DNA of 64,000 nucleotides from Bacteroidia bacterium (GTDB lineage Bacteria; Bacteroidota; Bacteroidia; Bacteroidales; Prolixibacteraceae), in the NCBI GenBank assembly GCA_026391655.1, contig JAPLDR010000055.1, positions 1-64,000 of the forward strand, written 5' to 3'. Positions 25,766-35,096 of the stretch are shown one piece after another. The position numbers and the translations under genes are program-made. The notes under the pieces were generated by a model. The model was not told the origin of the DNA and did not search any database. It was given only the letters and a program-made list of their open reading frames with translations. How positions within the stretch are numbered: position 1 is the first letter of the stretch; every line of letters begins with the position of its first letter.

Positions 25766-27229
25766 AGCGGTCAACTCTTTCAATTTTTCGCCATGCTCCT
25801 TTAAGATTTCCGAAGAGGCCAATTTCCATTTCCAGTTGTTAACGATCGTTCCCGGAGTATTCATTCTGGCCGACGAACCGAGACCTAGCAAATCCTGCAT
25901 TGGAATAATAGTCATTTGCACCACAGAACCGAGTATCGCTCTGATCATTTTCCAATGATCGATTTCTGTGGTCCCAAAATATCGCTGCAAATGATCCCGC
26001 TCCTCCCCTTTTACCGTTTTAAGCCAATTCACTGTAGTATCATTATCATGAGTTCCCGTATAAGCCACGAAATCAAGCTCGTAATTATGTGGCAAATGTT
26101 CATTTTCAGCATCCGATGCAAAAGCAAATTGCAGAACTTTCATACCGGGTAAAGCATATTTTTTGCGCAACAGATGAATCTCTTTGGTAATGGTTCCCAA
26201 ATCTTCGGCAATAATCGGTAAATAGTCAATCTGTTTCTGCAAAATTTTAAGAACTGCATCACCATGTGCTTCTAACCATTCTCCCTTAACTGCCGTTTTC
26301 TCGCCATACGGAATAGCCCAGTACGATTCCAAACCCCTGAAATGATCAATTCTGACCAAATCATACATCTGAAGATTAAAGTGCAGCCGGGCAATCCACC
26401 AATCATAATCGCGCTGCTTTAGCTTTTCCCAGTCAAATAAAGGATTTCCCCAAAGCTGACCCGTTTCACTGAAATAATCGGGGGGCACTCCCCCAACTTT
26501 TACCGGTTTTCTTTTTTTGTCAAGTAAAAAAATATCCTGATTGGTCCAGACATCAACGCTGTCGTAGGACACATATAGCGGAATATCTCCAAATATTTTA
26601 ATTCCTGAATTATTAGCATATTTTTTCAGTGAAAACCACTGCTTAAAAAAGAGAAACTGCAAAAATCGCTGGAATTCTACATCTTCCCGATAAGTGCGGT
26701 AGTAAAGATTTAGGGCTTCTTCCGTTCGTGATACCAAAGATTCGGCCCAATAGCTCCAGTCTTTTCCTTTCAGATTTTTTCGGCATGCATAAAAAAGCGA
26801 CCACGATTCGAGCCACCAGGAATTTTCGCTCCAGAACTGTAGATAATTATCCCATCCAAAGCCACCAATTTCCCGAAAACGAAGAAACGCTTTGTGAAGA
26901 TGGATTTCACGAAATTTGCGAACACTATGATAGTCTATACTCTCCAATGGAAATGCTTTTGCCGGGAGCATCTGCTCTGGGTGAAGTAAATCCATTTCAA
27001 CCAGTTCGTCAAGATCAATCAAATCAGAATTTCCGGCAAAAGCCGAATAACATTGATATGGCGAGTAACTGAAGTCCGTGGGACCAAGCGGCAGTATCTG
27101 CCAGATTTTCTGTCCCGATTCCGACAGCCAGTCAACAAACTTACGTGCTTCCTCACCAAGCGAACCAATCCCATATTTCCCGGGAAGAGAAGTTGGATGC
27201 AGAAGGATTCCGGAACTACGAACTGTCAT
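25751..27229 (-). CDS. malQ: 4-alpha-glucanotransferase (GH77)
   Basis: Protein of 492 residues that transfers alpha-1,4-glucan chains in maltodextrin and glycogen metabolism. GH77 marks are GILLHPTSLPGKYGIGSLG, ILPLGPTDFSYSPYQ, the nucleophile region VRIDHFRGLESYWAIP, acid/base IIAEDLGTIT, and TGTHDNDTTVNW. The start chosen is the ATG at 27229, which overlaps the stop of the upstream peptidase gene as TAATG, a typical coupling site. An ATG four codons upstream (27241) is also possible. The 3' end overlaps the convergent esterase by 15 bases. Confidence 0.92.
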   Translation of the reverse strand: MTVRSSGILLHPTSLPGKYGIGSLGEEARKFVDWLSESGQKIWQILPLGPTDFSYSPYQCYSAFAGNSDLIDLDELVEMDLLHPEQMLPAKAFPLESIDYHSVRKFREIHLHKAFLRFREIGGFGWDNYLQFWSENSWWLESWSLFYACRKNLKGKDWSYWAESLVSRTEEALNLYYRTYREDVEFQRFLQFLFFKQWFSLKKYANNSGIKIFGDIPLYVSYDSVDVWTNQDIFLLDKKRKPVKVGGVPPDYFSETGQLWGNPLFDWEKLKQRDYDWWIARLHFNLQMYDLVRIDHFRGLESYWAIPYGEKTAVKGEWLEAHGDAVLKILQKQIDYLPIIAEDLGTITKEIHLLRKKYALPGMKVLQFAFASDAENEHLPHNYELDFVAYTGTHDNDTTVNWLKTVKGEERDHLQRYFGTTEIDHWKMIRAILGSVVQMTIIPMQDLLGLGSSARMNTPGTIVNNWKWKLASSEILKEHGEKLKELTALYGR

Positions 27230-29319
27230 TATTTCAACCATTTATCAAGCCACTGAAAGAAAACGCGTTGCCAAAGAATTCCGTTCTGAGCCTGCAATAC
27301 CCAGTGACTCTCGTCGGGAAAAAACAAAAACTCGGCTGGAACACCTTTTAATTTGGCAGAATTAAACGCGCCCATTCCCTGAGTGTACGGAATGCGCAAA
27401 TCCTTCTCTCCGGTAATTACAAGAATCGGGGTATCCCAATTCTGAACAAATTTATGGGGAGAAAAATTTTTGTAGGTATTTTGGGCGACCTTGTTATTCA
27501 AATCCCAGTAGGCTCCGCCATTATCCCAGTTTACAAACCACAATTCTTCAGTAGTTGAATACATTGCTTCGAGGTTGAAAATCCCGCAATGCGAAATAAA
27601 TGCCTTAAACCGTTTTTCATGATGACCCGCCAAATAGTAAACTGAGTATCCGCCATAGCTTGCGCCAACAGCACCTAAACGGTTTTTATCGATAAAAGGC
27701 TCATTTGCAAGCGTATCGATCGCCGATAAATAATCTTTCATATTCTGACCACCATAATCACCCGAAATCTGTTCGTTCCATGCCTGACCGAAGCCTGGCA
27801 GTCCGCGACGATTTGGAGCAACAATAATGTAACCATTGGCAGCCATCATCTGGAAATTCCAGCGGAACGACCAAAACTGACTAACAGTACTTTGAGGACC
27901 ACCTTCACAATAAAGCAATGCCGGATATTTTTTGGCAGCATCGAAATGGGGAGGATAAATCACCCAAACCTGCATTTTTTTCTTGTCTGTAGTGGTAATC
28001 CACCGGCTTTCGACTTTGCCGAAAGTCAGCTGATCCATTATTCCTTTAGTAGCCGTTGTGATTGCTTCGTCTTTTCCGGTTAACGGATCGACGCGGTAAA
28101 TCTCGGCAGGTTGCGACATCGAGACTTTTGTAGCAACTAATTTATTTTCTGCAATAAATACATTTTGATAGTCATGAATTCCATCTGTTATGCGCGAAAA
28201 TTTTCCATCCGCCAGATCGAGCCTGAAGATTTCGTCGGTGGCGTGGATATCGGAAATGAAATAGATTGAATTGCTATCAGCAGTCCAGGTTAGTCCCTGA
28301 ACATTCTGGTCAAATGCAGCCGAGTAATCCTTTTTTTCGCCGGTTTTCAGATCAGCGACAAAAAGACGGTTTTTGTCTGCCTCGTAACCATCTCGTGCCA
28401 TACTCTCCCAGGCAATCTTTAGTCCATCGGGAGAGAAAACAGGATTAATATCGTACCCCATCATCGCTTCAGTAAAATTCGTGGTTACACCAGATTCCAA
28501 ATTATAAAGATATATATCTGAATTTGTGGAAGTTGCATATTCCTTACCAACTTTCTTTTTACAGGTATAAGCCACCGTTTTTCCATCAGGACTCCAGTTG
28601 ATTTGTTCGATGCCACCCATAGGTTTCATTGGAGAATCAAAATGTTCGCCCTCCATAATGTCCTTATCACCCGACAAAGTGCCTTGGTTGTATTTTGCAA
28701 TAACCACATGCTGATAAGTATAATCATGCCAGCTATCCCAATGGCGATACATCAGGTCGGTTTCGAGCCTGGCATTTGCTAATGGAAGATCAGAAAATAG
28801 ATCGTGGATGTCTTTATCTAATTTAACAGACTTAATATATACAATATTCTTTAAATCAGGCGAATACTTAAAGCCGGAAATTCCATCTGCAATGTTTGAG
28901 ACCTGAATATTTCCGGTTCCGTCGGGATTCATTTCCCATAACTGGGCGCTACCCGATTTCGAAGAGATATAACCGATCTTTTTCCCGTCGGGGCGCCATT
29001 GTTCTTCACTCTCTTTTTCGCGGGTATCGGTTAGTTTTTTAGGTTCGCCACCAGTAACCGGAACAACATAGATATCGCGGAACGATTTATTCCCGGCAAT
29101 ATTAAAATAGGTAATTCCATAAATTACCGATTTTCCATCAGGAGAAACCTGCGTGCCGCCAACACGGCCAAACGACCATAAAACCTCTGGAGTCATTATA
29201 TCCGAAGTCAACTTTGGGGTTACAGGAGTGTAATTTTCTTTTGCGGGAGCAGGTTTTTCACTTTTCATACAGGCAGAAAATAGGATAATGATGAGGAAAA
29301 AAACTAAAAGATTTTTCAT
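27229..29319 (-). CDS. S9 family prolyl-oligopeptidase-type peptidase, lipoprotein
   Basis: Protein of 696 residues. The signal peptide ends in a lipobox (IILFSAC), so the protein is probably anchored in an envelope membrane. Residues about 45-420 form a WD40-like beta-propeller (VSPDGKSVIYGITYFN, WRPDGKKIGYISSKSG, WSPDGKTVAYTCKKK, FSPDGLKIAWESM). The C-terminal hydrolase carries Ser in GASYGGYSVYYL, Asp in TGEKDLRIPYTQG and His in DESHWVLQ. It resembles dipeptidyl- and acylaminoacyl-peptidases that degrade oligopeptides in the envelope. Coupled to malQ by a TAATG overlap. Confidence 0.92.
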   Translation of the reverse strand: MKNLLVFFLIIILFSACMKSEKPAPAKENYTPVTPKLTSDIMTPEVLWSFGRVGGTQVSPDGKSVIYGITYFNIAGNKSFRDIYVVPVTGGEPKKLTDTREKESEEQWRPDGKKIGYISSKSGSAQLWEMNPDGTGNIQVSNIADGISGFKYSPDLKNIVYIKSVKLDKDIHDLFSDLPLANARLETDLMYRHWDSWHDYTYQHVVIAKYNQGTLSGDKDIMEGEHFDSPMKPMGGIEQINWSPDGKTVAYTCKKKVGKEYATSTNSDIYLYNLESGVTTNFTEAMMGYDINPVFSPDGLKIAWESMARDGYEADKNRLFVADLKTGEKKDYSAAFDQNVQGLTWTADSNSIYFISDIHATDEIFRLDLADGKFSRITDGIHDYQNVFIAENKLVATKVSMSQPAEIYRVDPLTGKDEAITTATKGIMDQLTFGKVESRWITTTDKKKMQVWVIYPPHFDAAKKYPALLYCEGGPQSTVSQFWSFRWNFQMMAANGYIIVAPNRRGLPGFGQAWNEQISGDYGGQNMKDYLSAIDTLANEPFIDKNRLGAVGASYGGYSVYYLAGHHEKRFKAFISHCGIFNLEAMYSTTEELWFVNWDNGGAYWDLNNKVAQNTYKNFSPHKFVQNWDTPILVITGEKDLRIPYTQGMGAFNSAKLKGVPAEFLFFPDESHWVLQAQNGILWQRVFFQWLDKWLK

Positions 29320-29354
29320 AGTCAGAATTTTATTTCTTACAAAAATAAGCGGAT

Positions 29355-29630
29355 TTATATTTTAAAATCTTCATAATGTCCTCCAATGGCAAAAATGTGG
29401 ATTGAGTTTTCGTCAAATCTATAAATCAACCGATCATATTGGGACAATTTCCGGGACCAAAAACCTTTTAATTCATATTTTAGTTGCTCTGGTTTTCCTA
29501 TGCCAATTTCAGGATTTTCCCTTTGCATCTCTTTTAAAATTTTGCAGAGATTTTTATGAAGCACCTTATCTCTAAGTCTCAAATCTTCATAAACGTTCCA
29601 TGTGTTCCCTTCAAATACGATTGATCGCAT
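29355..29630 (-). CDS. YoeB-type mRNA-interferase toxin
   Basis: Protein of 91 residues from ATG 29630 (a longer frame exists but lacks the family start). The RelE/YoeB fold is shown by FEGNTWNVYEDLRLRDKVLHKNLCKILKEM, the catalytic Glu region in PEQLKYELKGFWSRKL, Arg in DRLIYRF and the C-terminal GGHYED with catalytic His. YoeB toxins cut mRNA at the ribosomal A site. The start overlaps the antitoxin gene by 20 bases, the usual antitoxin-first order. It lies between thrC and the S9 peptidase gene. Confidence 0.92.
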   Translation of the reverse strand: MRSIVFEGNTWNVYEDLRLRDKVLHKNLCKILKEMQRENPEIGIGKPEQLKYELKGFWSRKLSQYDRLIYRFDENSIHIFAIGGHYEDFKI

Positions 29631-29883
29631 CAAGTTGTTCCTGAGTTGGTTTATAACCACTATTTTGCTGATAGGTGACCGATGATTCGGCAACCTGATT
29701 CATCAAGGAGTTGTTTCGAAGTATGTACAAAGTTTCCTGCTCGCGTTCCCAGTCTTCCGCGCTTATAACAATAAAATCCTTTCCGGAACGACGGTTAATC
29801 CGGATTGCCTGATGTTCTTCAATCGCCTTATCTACAAAGCCTTTAATGTTTGCTCTGAATTTATTTACGGATAGCTCAAGCAT
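29611..29883 (-). CDS. Phd/YefM-type antitoxin
   Basis: Protein of 90 residues. The N-terminal Phd/YefM DNA-binding domain reads VNKFRANIKGFVDKAIEEHQAIRINRRSGKDFIVISAEDWE. The C-terminal tail (after ETLYILRNN) is the flexible toxin-neutralising part and is longer than in E. coli YefM. It binds and inhibits the downstream toxin and represses the operon. A clear single-locus toxin-antitoxin module. Confidence 0.9.
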   Translation of the reverse strand: MLELSVNKFRANIKGFVDKAIEEHQAIRINRRSGKDFIVISAEDWEREQETLYILRNNSLMNQVAESSVTYQQNSGYKPTQEQLDAINRI

Positions 29884-29950
29884 TATTTTACATTTTTAAT
29901 TTCAACAAAGGTACTGCTTTTTAGTACATCCAATGAAAACCACAGAAAAG

Positions 29951-31249
29951 TTATTCCAATCCGGCAAGATACACCCTGAATGATTCGTATTCAGCAGGAA
30001 ATTCAATACTCAACTTCGCCCCTTTCATAAAAAGTTGTAGTTTTTCGGGCATCGGAACATTCCCTTTCCCGATCACCTCTTCAACAGTTTCGGTGAATTT
30101 TGCAGGATGAGCTGTTTCCAGAAAGATTCCGGTCTCGTCTTCTTTGAGTAACTCATCAAGCGCTCTGTAACCAACAGCGCCATGAGGATCAAGAAGATAA
30201 CCAGTGGTTTTATAAACAGATAACAGTGTTTCCCTGATTTGATCATCCGAATAGGTTGTTCCTGCTATATCATTTGTAATCGCCCGATGACTATTGTGAT
30301 ACAGATCGAGGATTCGGGCAAAATTGCTTGGATCACCAACATCCATCGCATTTGCAATCGTCGAAACCGAGGGACGTGGCTCATAAACTCCGGTTTGCAG
30401 GTATTTAAAAACAATGTCATTCCGATTATTGGCAGCAATGAATTTACTGACAGGCAATCCCATTCTTTTTGCAAAGAGTCCGGCAGTAAGGTTTCCGAAG
30501 TTACCGCTTGGAACCGAAAAGACAACTTTCCGGGATTTATCTTCCAGCTTTGCCCAGGCATTGAAATAATAGAATGCCTGTGGAAGAAACCTGGCAACAT
30601 TGATTGAGTTGGCAGATGTAATGGTGATTTTCTTTTTGAGAGCTTCATCCATAAACGCCGACTTTACCAAAGCCTGACAATCGTCGAAAGTACCGTCAAT
30701 CTCAAGTGCCGTAATATTCTGACCTAAAGTAGTAAACTGTTTCTCCTGTATTTCGCTCACCTTTCCTTTGGGATAAAGGACGTGTACCTGAATTCCGGGC
30801 ACACCCAAAAATCCGTTGGCCACCGCACTTCCCGTGTCACCCGAAGTCGCCACCAGCACATGCACCATCTTTTTCTCTTGTCCTGTGAAATGGGATAAAA
30901 GACGCGCCATAAACCTGGCCCCCACATCTTTAAATGCTGAAGTGGGACCATGAAAAAGCTCAAGTGAATAGATATTATCCTTCACATTTACCAATGGAGT
31001 ATCGAAACTCAGTGTGTCGAAAACAATTTTTCTCAATGTTTGCTCAGGAATATCATCGCCAAAAAACTTCTTCGCTACTTCGAATGAGAGTTCCTGGAAA
31101 GACATTGATCCGATTTCCCTAAAAAATGATTCCGGCAACGGATCGATCCTTTCGGGCATAAATAATCCACGATCGGCAGCTAATCCCTGGGTAACTGTAG
31201 TTTCGAGGCTTACATCGGGAGTTTTATGGTTGGTGCTGTAATATTTCAT
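29951..31249 (-). CDS. thrC: Threonine synthase
   Basis: Protein of 432 residues that converts O-phosphohomoserine to threonine with PLP. It begins MKYYSTNHKTPDVSLETTVTQGLA, has the PLP lysine in HGPTSAFKDVGARFMARLL near residue 112, and carries GDTGSAVANGF and the phosphate-binding SVPSGNFGNLTAGL. The long (YrdC-independent, E. coli-like) class. It is last in the operon thrA-apgM-thrC, 59 bases after the apgM stop. Confidence 0.95.
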   Translation of the reverse strand: MKYYSTNHKTPDVSLETTVTQGLAADRGLFMPERIDPLPESFFREIGSMSFQELSFEVAKKFFGDDIPEQTLRKIVFDTLSFDTPLVNVKDNIYSLELFHGPTSAFKDVGARFMARLLSHFTGQEKKMVHVLVATSGDTGSAVANGFLGVPGIQVHVLYPKGKVSEIQEKQFTTLGQNITALEIDGTFDDCQALVKSAFMDEALKKKITITSANSINVARFLPQAFYYFNAWAKLEDKSRKVVFSVPSGNFGNLTAGLFAKRMGLPVSKFIAANNRNDIVFKYLQTGVYEPRPSVSTIANAMDVGDPSNFARILDLYHNSHRAITNDIAGTTYSDDQIRETLLSVYKTTGYLLDPHGAVGYRALDELLKEDETGIFLETAHPAKFTETVEEVIGKGNVPMPEKLQLFMKGAKLSIEFPAEYESFRVYLAGLE

Positions 31250-31308
31250 TGTACTTTAGATCTTAACATTTGTGACTAATTAGGTTTTAGACTAAAGGCT
31301 GAAGGAAC

Positions 31309-32520
31309 TTAGTCTTTTCCCAATAGTTTCAGCATAAACTGATTACTTTCCAGAACACCGTAACTGCCATTTTTTGCAGATAATTCGTCATAGCGACAAA
31401 CTTTATCGGGCTGAATACCTGGATACCAGATTAAAAAAGGAACGGCATCACGCGTATGTGTTTTCAATTTCCAGGGAGTCGGATGATCAGGAAGAACAGC
31501 GATAGCTACCGGTTCATTCATTTTAGCAATTTCCGCAACAAGATATTTGACAACCCGACTATCGAGATATTCGATCGTCTTAACTTTTAAATCGTAATCT
31601 CCTTCATGTCCTGCCTCATCACTTGCTTCTAAATGAAGATAAACAAAATCGTGCGTTTTCAAGGCTTCAATAGCAGCCTGAGCTTTCCCCTCATAATTAG
31701 TATCGTACAGACCAGTAGCACCTTCCACTTTTATCACATCCAGTCCGGCATATACACCAATACCCTGAATCAGATCGACTGCTGAAATCACGGCGCCACT
31801 TTCGATCCCAAACATCTCTTTGAGCGTTTTCATCGCGGGTTTATAGCCGGGTGACCACGGCCAGATTGAATTGGCCCTGTCTTTCCCCTCCATCTTGCGC
31901 CGGATATTTACAGGATGGCATTTCAAAAGTTTATGAGATTTTTGGATCAGATCAATCAACAATTGAGCCGTCTCCTCACCAGATTCATTCGTTGCAGAAG
32001 GAAGGACATCAATTACAGAAGTTCCCGGAACATCGTGAGGCGGGATACAATTTAGTGATTTATTCCCCCCTTTGATCACGAGCAAATGGCGGTACGAAAC
32101 GCCGGGATAGAATTTAATCTTATCATTACCAAGTTCTTCATTAAGATATTTGATCAACTCGATTGCTTCAGCTGTAGAAATATGTCCTGCGCTGTGATTT
32201 TTTATCTTTTCGTCTGAAATGCAAATAAGATTGCAACGTAATGCAATATCTCCCGCGTCCAGCTGAATGCCCATGCTGGCAGCTTCAATCACACCACGAC
32301 CTTCGAAAACGGCTTCAACATCATAGCCAAGAACTGCAAGATTAGCAACTTCGCTTCCGGGATGGAGTTTTTCGGGAATTGTTTGTAATAATCCGGATCG
32401 ACCCATCTCTGCCAGCTTATCTATATTTGGTATGTGAGCCGCCATCAAAGGAGTCAACCCACCATGTTCAATCTCGGGCTGATCCGACATTCCATCACCA
32501 AGAATAATTATATATTTCAT
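31309..32520 (-). CDS. ApgM-type phosphoglycerate mutase family protein, likely homoserine kinase
   Basis: Protein of 403 residues from ATG 32520 (MKYIIILGDGMSD, family start). It belongs to the archaeal-type, cofactor-independent phosphoglycerate mutase branch of the alkaline-phosphatase superfamily. Visible metal sites are LGDGMSD, HLEASDEAGHEGD (Asp/His) and AVLPDHPTPWKLKTHT; the nucleophile residue cannot be pinned down by eye. It lies between thrA and thrC, where thrB is expected, and no thrB is seen in the window. Members of this family have been reported to act as homoserine kinases, so that role is more likely than glycolysis here. Confidence 0.8.
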   Translation of the reverse strand: MKYIIILGDGMSDQPEIEHGGLTPLMAAHIPNIDKLAEMGRSGLLQTIPEKLHPGSEVANLAVLGYDVEAVFEGRGVIEAASMGIQLDAGDIALRCNLICISDEKIKNHSAGHISTAEAIELIKYLNEELGNDKIKFYPGVSYRHLLVIKGGNKSLNCIPPHDVPGTSVIDVLPSATNESGEETAQLLIDLIQKSHKLLKCHPVNIRRKMEGKDRANSIWPWSPGYKPAMKTLKEMFGIESGAVISAVDLIQGIGVYAGLDVIKVEGATGLYDTNYEGKAQAAIEALKTHDFVYLHLEASDEAGHEGDYDLKVKTIEYLDSRVVKYLVAEIAKMNEPVAIAVLPDHPTPWKLKTHTRDAVPFLIWYPGIQPDKVCRYDELSAKNGSYGVLESNQFMLKLLGKD

Positions 32521-32541
32521 TAATATCGTTTTTTCAATTTG

Positions 32542-32561
32542 GGCGACCACGTAGGGTCGCC
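32542..32561. repeat. REP-like hairpin between thrA and apgM
   Basis: Perfect 7-bp inverted repeat GGCGACC / GGTCGCC with a 6-base loop. It lies in the 48-base gap between the thrA stop and the apgM start and lacks a T tract. It resembles a short GC-rich palindrome often scattered in such genomes. Confidence 0.5.
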
Positions 32562-32568
32562 GCTGCCA

Positions 32569-34992
32569 TCAAATATTTGAAACCTTGATCAGATCGGCAA
32601 AAACTCCTGCAGCAGTCACAGCTGCCCCTGCGCCATACCCTTTGATCAACATTGGATATTCATTGTATCGTTCACTCGTTAATAAAACAATGTTGTTACT
32701 TCCCTCAAGGTCATAAAACGGGTGGCCCGGATCAACGATCTTAAGCGAAACAGAAGCTTTACCTTCGTCCATCACAGCGACAAAACGCAATTTCTGCATT
32801 CCGGATTCAAGAACAACACGTTGTTTTTCAAAAACTTCATCCATTTCGCTGATCGTATTCCAAAACTCATCCATCGAAGAATTGAAATACTTTTCGGGAA
32901 TAAATGAATTATTGACAACATCCTCTTTTTCAATTTTATAACCTGACTCGCGCGCAAGAATCACGAGTTTCCGTATCACGTCAATCCCGCTAAGGTCGAT
33001 TCGGGGATCAGGTTCTGAATAACCGATCTCTTTCGCCATTTTAACAGCCTTGCTAAAAGGCACATCTTTACTCAGTGTGTTGAAAATATAGTTCAGCGTT
33101 CCGGAAAGTACTGCTTCAATACGAACAATCCGGTCACCCGAACGCATTAAATCGTTAATCGTTGAGATCAGCGGAAGTCCCGCACCTACATTGGTCTCGA
33201 ATAGAAATTTCACACCATGATTCGCTGCCATCTCTTTCAATGCGCGGTAGCGACTGTATTCTGAGGATGCTGCAACTTTATTCGCAGCAACAACGGATAT
33301 AAAATTTTCGAGCACAAAAAGGTAATGATCAGCCACTTTTGCATCAGCCGTACAATCGACAAACACGGAATTAAACATGTTCATCTGAACCATGGTCTGA
33401 CAAAACAGGTTTAAATCTGATTTTCCCCCTGATTGATTCATCGCATTTTTTAGATCCGGTACGTCCAATCCTTCACGGTCGAAAATCATTTTCCGGGAAT
33501 TCGCAACTCCGGCAAGTTTTAGCTTCAGACGATGCTCCTTTTTCAGTTTGTCCTGTTGTCTGCTGATCTGACCTATTAAATCGCGACCTACCGTGCCGAT
33601 TCCCACCAGGAAAATATTCAGTTCAACAAAGGGAGAGAGGAAAAATGCTTCGTGGACAACATTCAGGGTTTTCCTTAAATCAGAATTTTTTACAACCCAC
33701 GAGATATTTTGCTCAGAAGCACCTTGTGCAATGGCAACAACATTGATTCCGTTTTTCCCTATCGTATGAAACAACTTTCCGGCTATTCCGGCCGAATGCT
33801 TCATATTTTCACCAACTATTGCAACGATTGAGAGCTCATTTTCACAAGCCAGTTTGCTGATACGACCCGTTGCGATCTCACGCTCAAATTCGAACGATAT
33901 AGCCTCACGGGCAACATCAGTGAAATGTGAGTCTATCGCGAAACTGATCGAGTTTTCGGATGAAGCCTGGGAGATAAGAATTACATTAATCTCCTTTTTA
34001 GCCAACGCACCGAAAAGTCGCATCGAAATACCTGTGACTCCTACCATTCCCAAACCCTGAATTGTAAAAAGCGTAATGCCCGAAATGGAGGAGATCCCTT
34101 TAATCGGATGATCTTTTACAATAGCTTCTGCCTGAGATATCAAGGTTCCTTCTCCATCGGGATTCAATGTATTTTTGATGTGAATAGGAATACTTTTCTG
34201 ATAAACCGGAAGAATGGTTGGAGGATAAATCACCTTCGCCCCAAAATGCGAAAGCTCCATGGCTTCGGAATAAGTAAGCATCGGAATTGTGTATGCTTTA
34301 CTAATTACGCGTGGATCGGCAGTCATAAAACCATCGACATCAGTCCAAATTTCGAGACTTTCGGCATGAACTGCAGCTGCAAAAAGTGCCGCTGTATAAT
34401 CGGAACCACCACGTCCCAAAGTGGTCATTGAACCATCAAAAGCAGAAGATATAAATCCCGGAGCAACAGCTAATTGTTCAATTGAAGAACAAGCCTCCGA
34501 AATTAATTTATAGGTAACATCAAAATCAACATTTGCTTTACCAAAATTACGATCGGTCCGAATAACTGCTAAGCTATCAATTAATTGAACATCTAAATAA
34601 CGACTAATCAAAATGGAAGAGAGTCGTTCACCAAAACCAAGAATCTTATCCATCGTTTTGGGAGTGAGTTCTCCGATTAGCGTAATTCCCTGAACGATCT
34701 TTTCGAGTTCGTCAAAAAGCGGTTGCAGGGCTTGAATTGTTGGAACAACATTCTCATTATTAAATAATCCTCTGATCATCTCCTCGTGACGTGTTCGGAT
34801 GGCTATTAGTTCGCCGTTGATTTTCTCGCCCGATGCAGCTTTCTGAGCTACGGCAAGAAGCTGATCGGTGACTCCACCCAATGCAGAAACCACGACAATA
34901 ATTTTGTCTTGTTGATTTAGAACAATTTCGCCAATCCTCCTTACATTTTCCACCGAACCAACCGAAGTTCCGCCAAATTTCAATATTTTCAT
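32569..34992 (-). CDS. thrA: Bifunctional aspartate kinase / homoserine dehydrogenase I
   Basis: Protein of 807 residues from ATG 34992 (family start MKILKFGGTSVGSVENV). Residues 1-290 form the aspartokinase domain (TLGRGGSDYTAALFAAAVHAESLEIWTDVDG). Two ACT regulatory domains follow (about 310-450; IQGLGMVGVTGISMRLFGAL, IVAIVGENMKHSAGIAGKLF). The homoserine dehydrogenase domain then has NAD(P)-binding LVGIGTVGRDLIGQI near 465 and GTLNYIFNTLSKDVPFSKAVKMAKEIGYSEPDPRIDLSG. It catalyses steps 1 and 3 toward threonine and is probably feedback-inhibited through the ACT domains. First gene of the operon thrA-apgM-thrC. Confidence 0.96.
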   Translation of the reverse strand: MKILKFGGTSVGSVENVRRIGEIVLNQQDKIIVVVSALGGVTDQLLAVAQKAASGEKINGELIAIRTRHEEMIRGLFNNENVVPTIQALQPLFDELEKIVQGITLIGELTPKTMDKILGFGERLSSILISRYLDVQLIDSLAVIRTDRNFGKANVDFDVTYKLISEACSSIEQLAVAPGFISSAFDGSMTTLGRGGSDYTAALFAAAVHAESLEIWTDVDGFMTADPRVISKAYTIPMLTYSEAMELSHFGAKVIYPPTILPVYQKSIPIHIKNTLNPDGEGTLISQAEAIVKDHPIKGISSISGITLFTIQGLGMVGVTGISMRLFGALAKKEINVILISQASSENSISFAIDSHFTDVAREAISFEFEREIATGRISKLACENELSIVAIVGENMKHSAGIAGKLFHTIGKNGINVVAIAQGASEQNISWVVKNSDLRKTLNVVHEAFFLSPFVELNIFLVGIGTVGRDLIGQISRQQDKLKKEHRLKLKLAGVANSRKMIFDREGLDVPDLKNAMNQSGGKSDLNLFCQTMVQMNMFNSVFVDCTADAKVADHYLFVLENFISVVAANKVAASSEYSRYRALKEMAANHGVKFLFETNVGAGLPLISTINDLMRSGDRIVRIEAVLSGTLNYIFNTLSKDVPFSKAVKMAKEIGYSEPDPRIDLSGIDVIRKLVILARESGYKIEKEDVVNNSFIPEKYFNSSMDEFWNTISEMDEVFEKQRVVLESGMQKLRFVAVMDEGKASVSLKIVDPGHPFYDLEGSNNIVLLTSERYNEYPMLIKGYGAGAAVTAAGVFADLIKVSNI

Positions 34993-35043
34993 AGGGATTC
35001 TTTGATAATTTATAATCCAACCTTGCACACAAAAGTCCAAAAA

Positions 35044-35076
35044 AAATCTGAACCGTGGAATTTCCGGTTCAGATTT
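35044..35076 (-). terminator. recA terminator
   Basis: A perfect 12-bp stem AAATCTGAACCG / CGGTTCAGATTT with a 9-base loop. On the minus strand it is followed by a run of seven or eight T. It lies 20 bases after the recA stop and separates recA from thrA. Confidence 0.9.
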
Positions 35077-35096
35077 CTTAACAAGTTTACAATTAT

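Noticed and set aside
31289-31315. Inverted repeat AGACTAA / TTAGTCT after apgM, as a terminator
   Set aside because: It overlaps the apgM stop, has no T tract on the coding strand, and thrC lies just downstream in the same operon.
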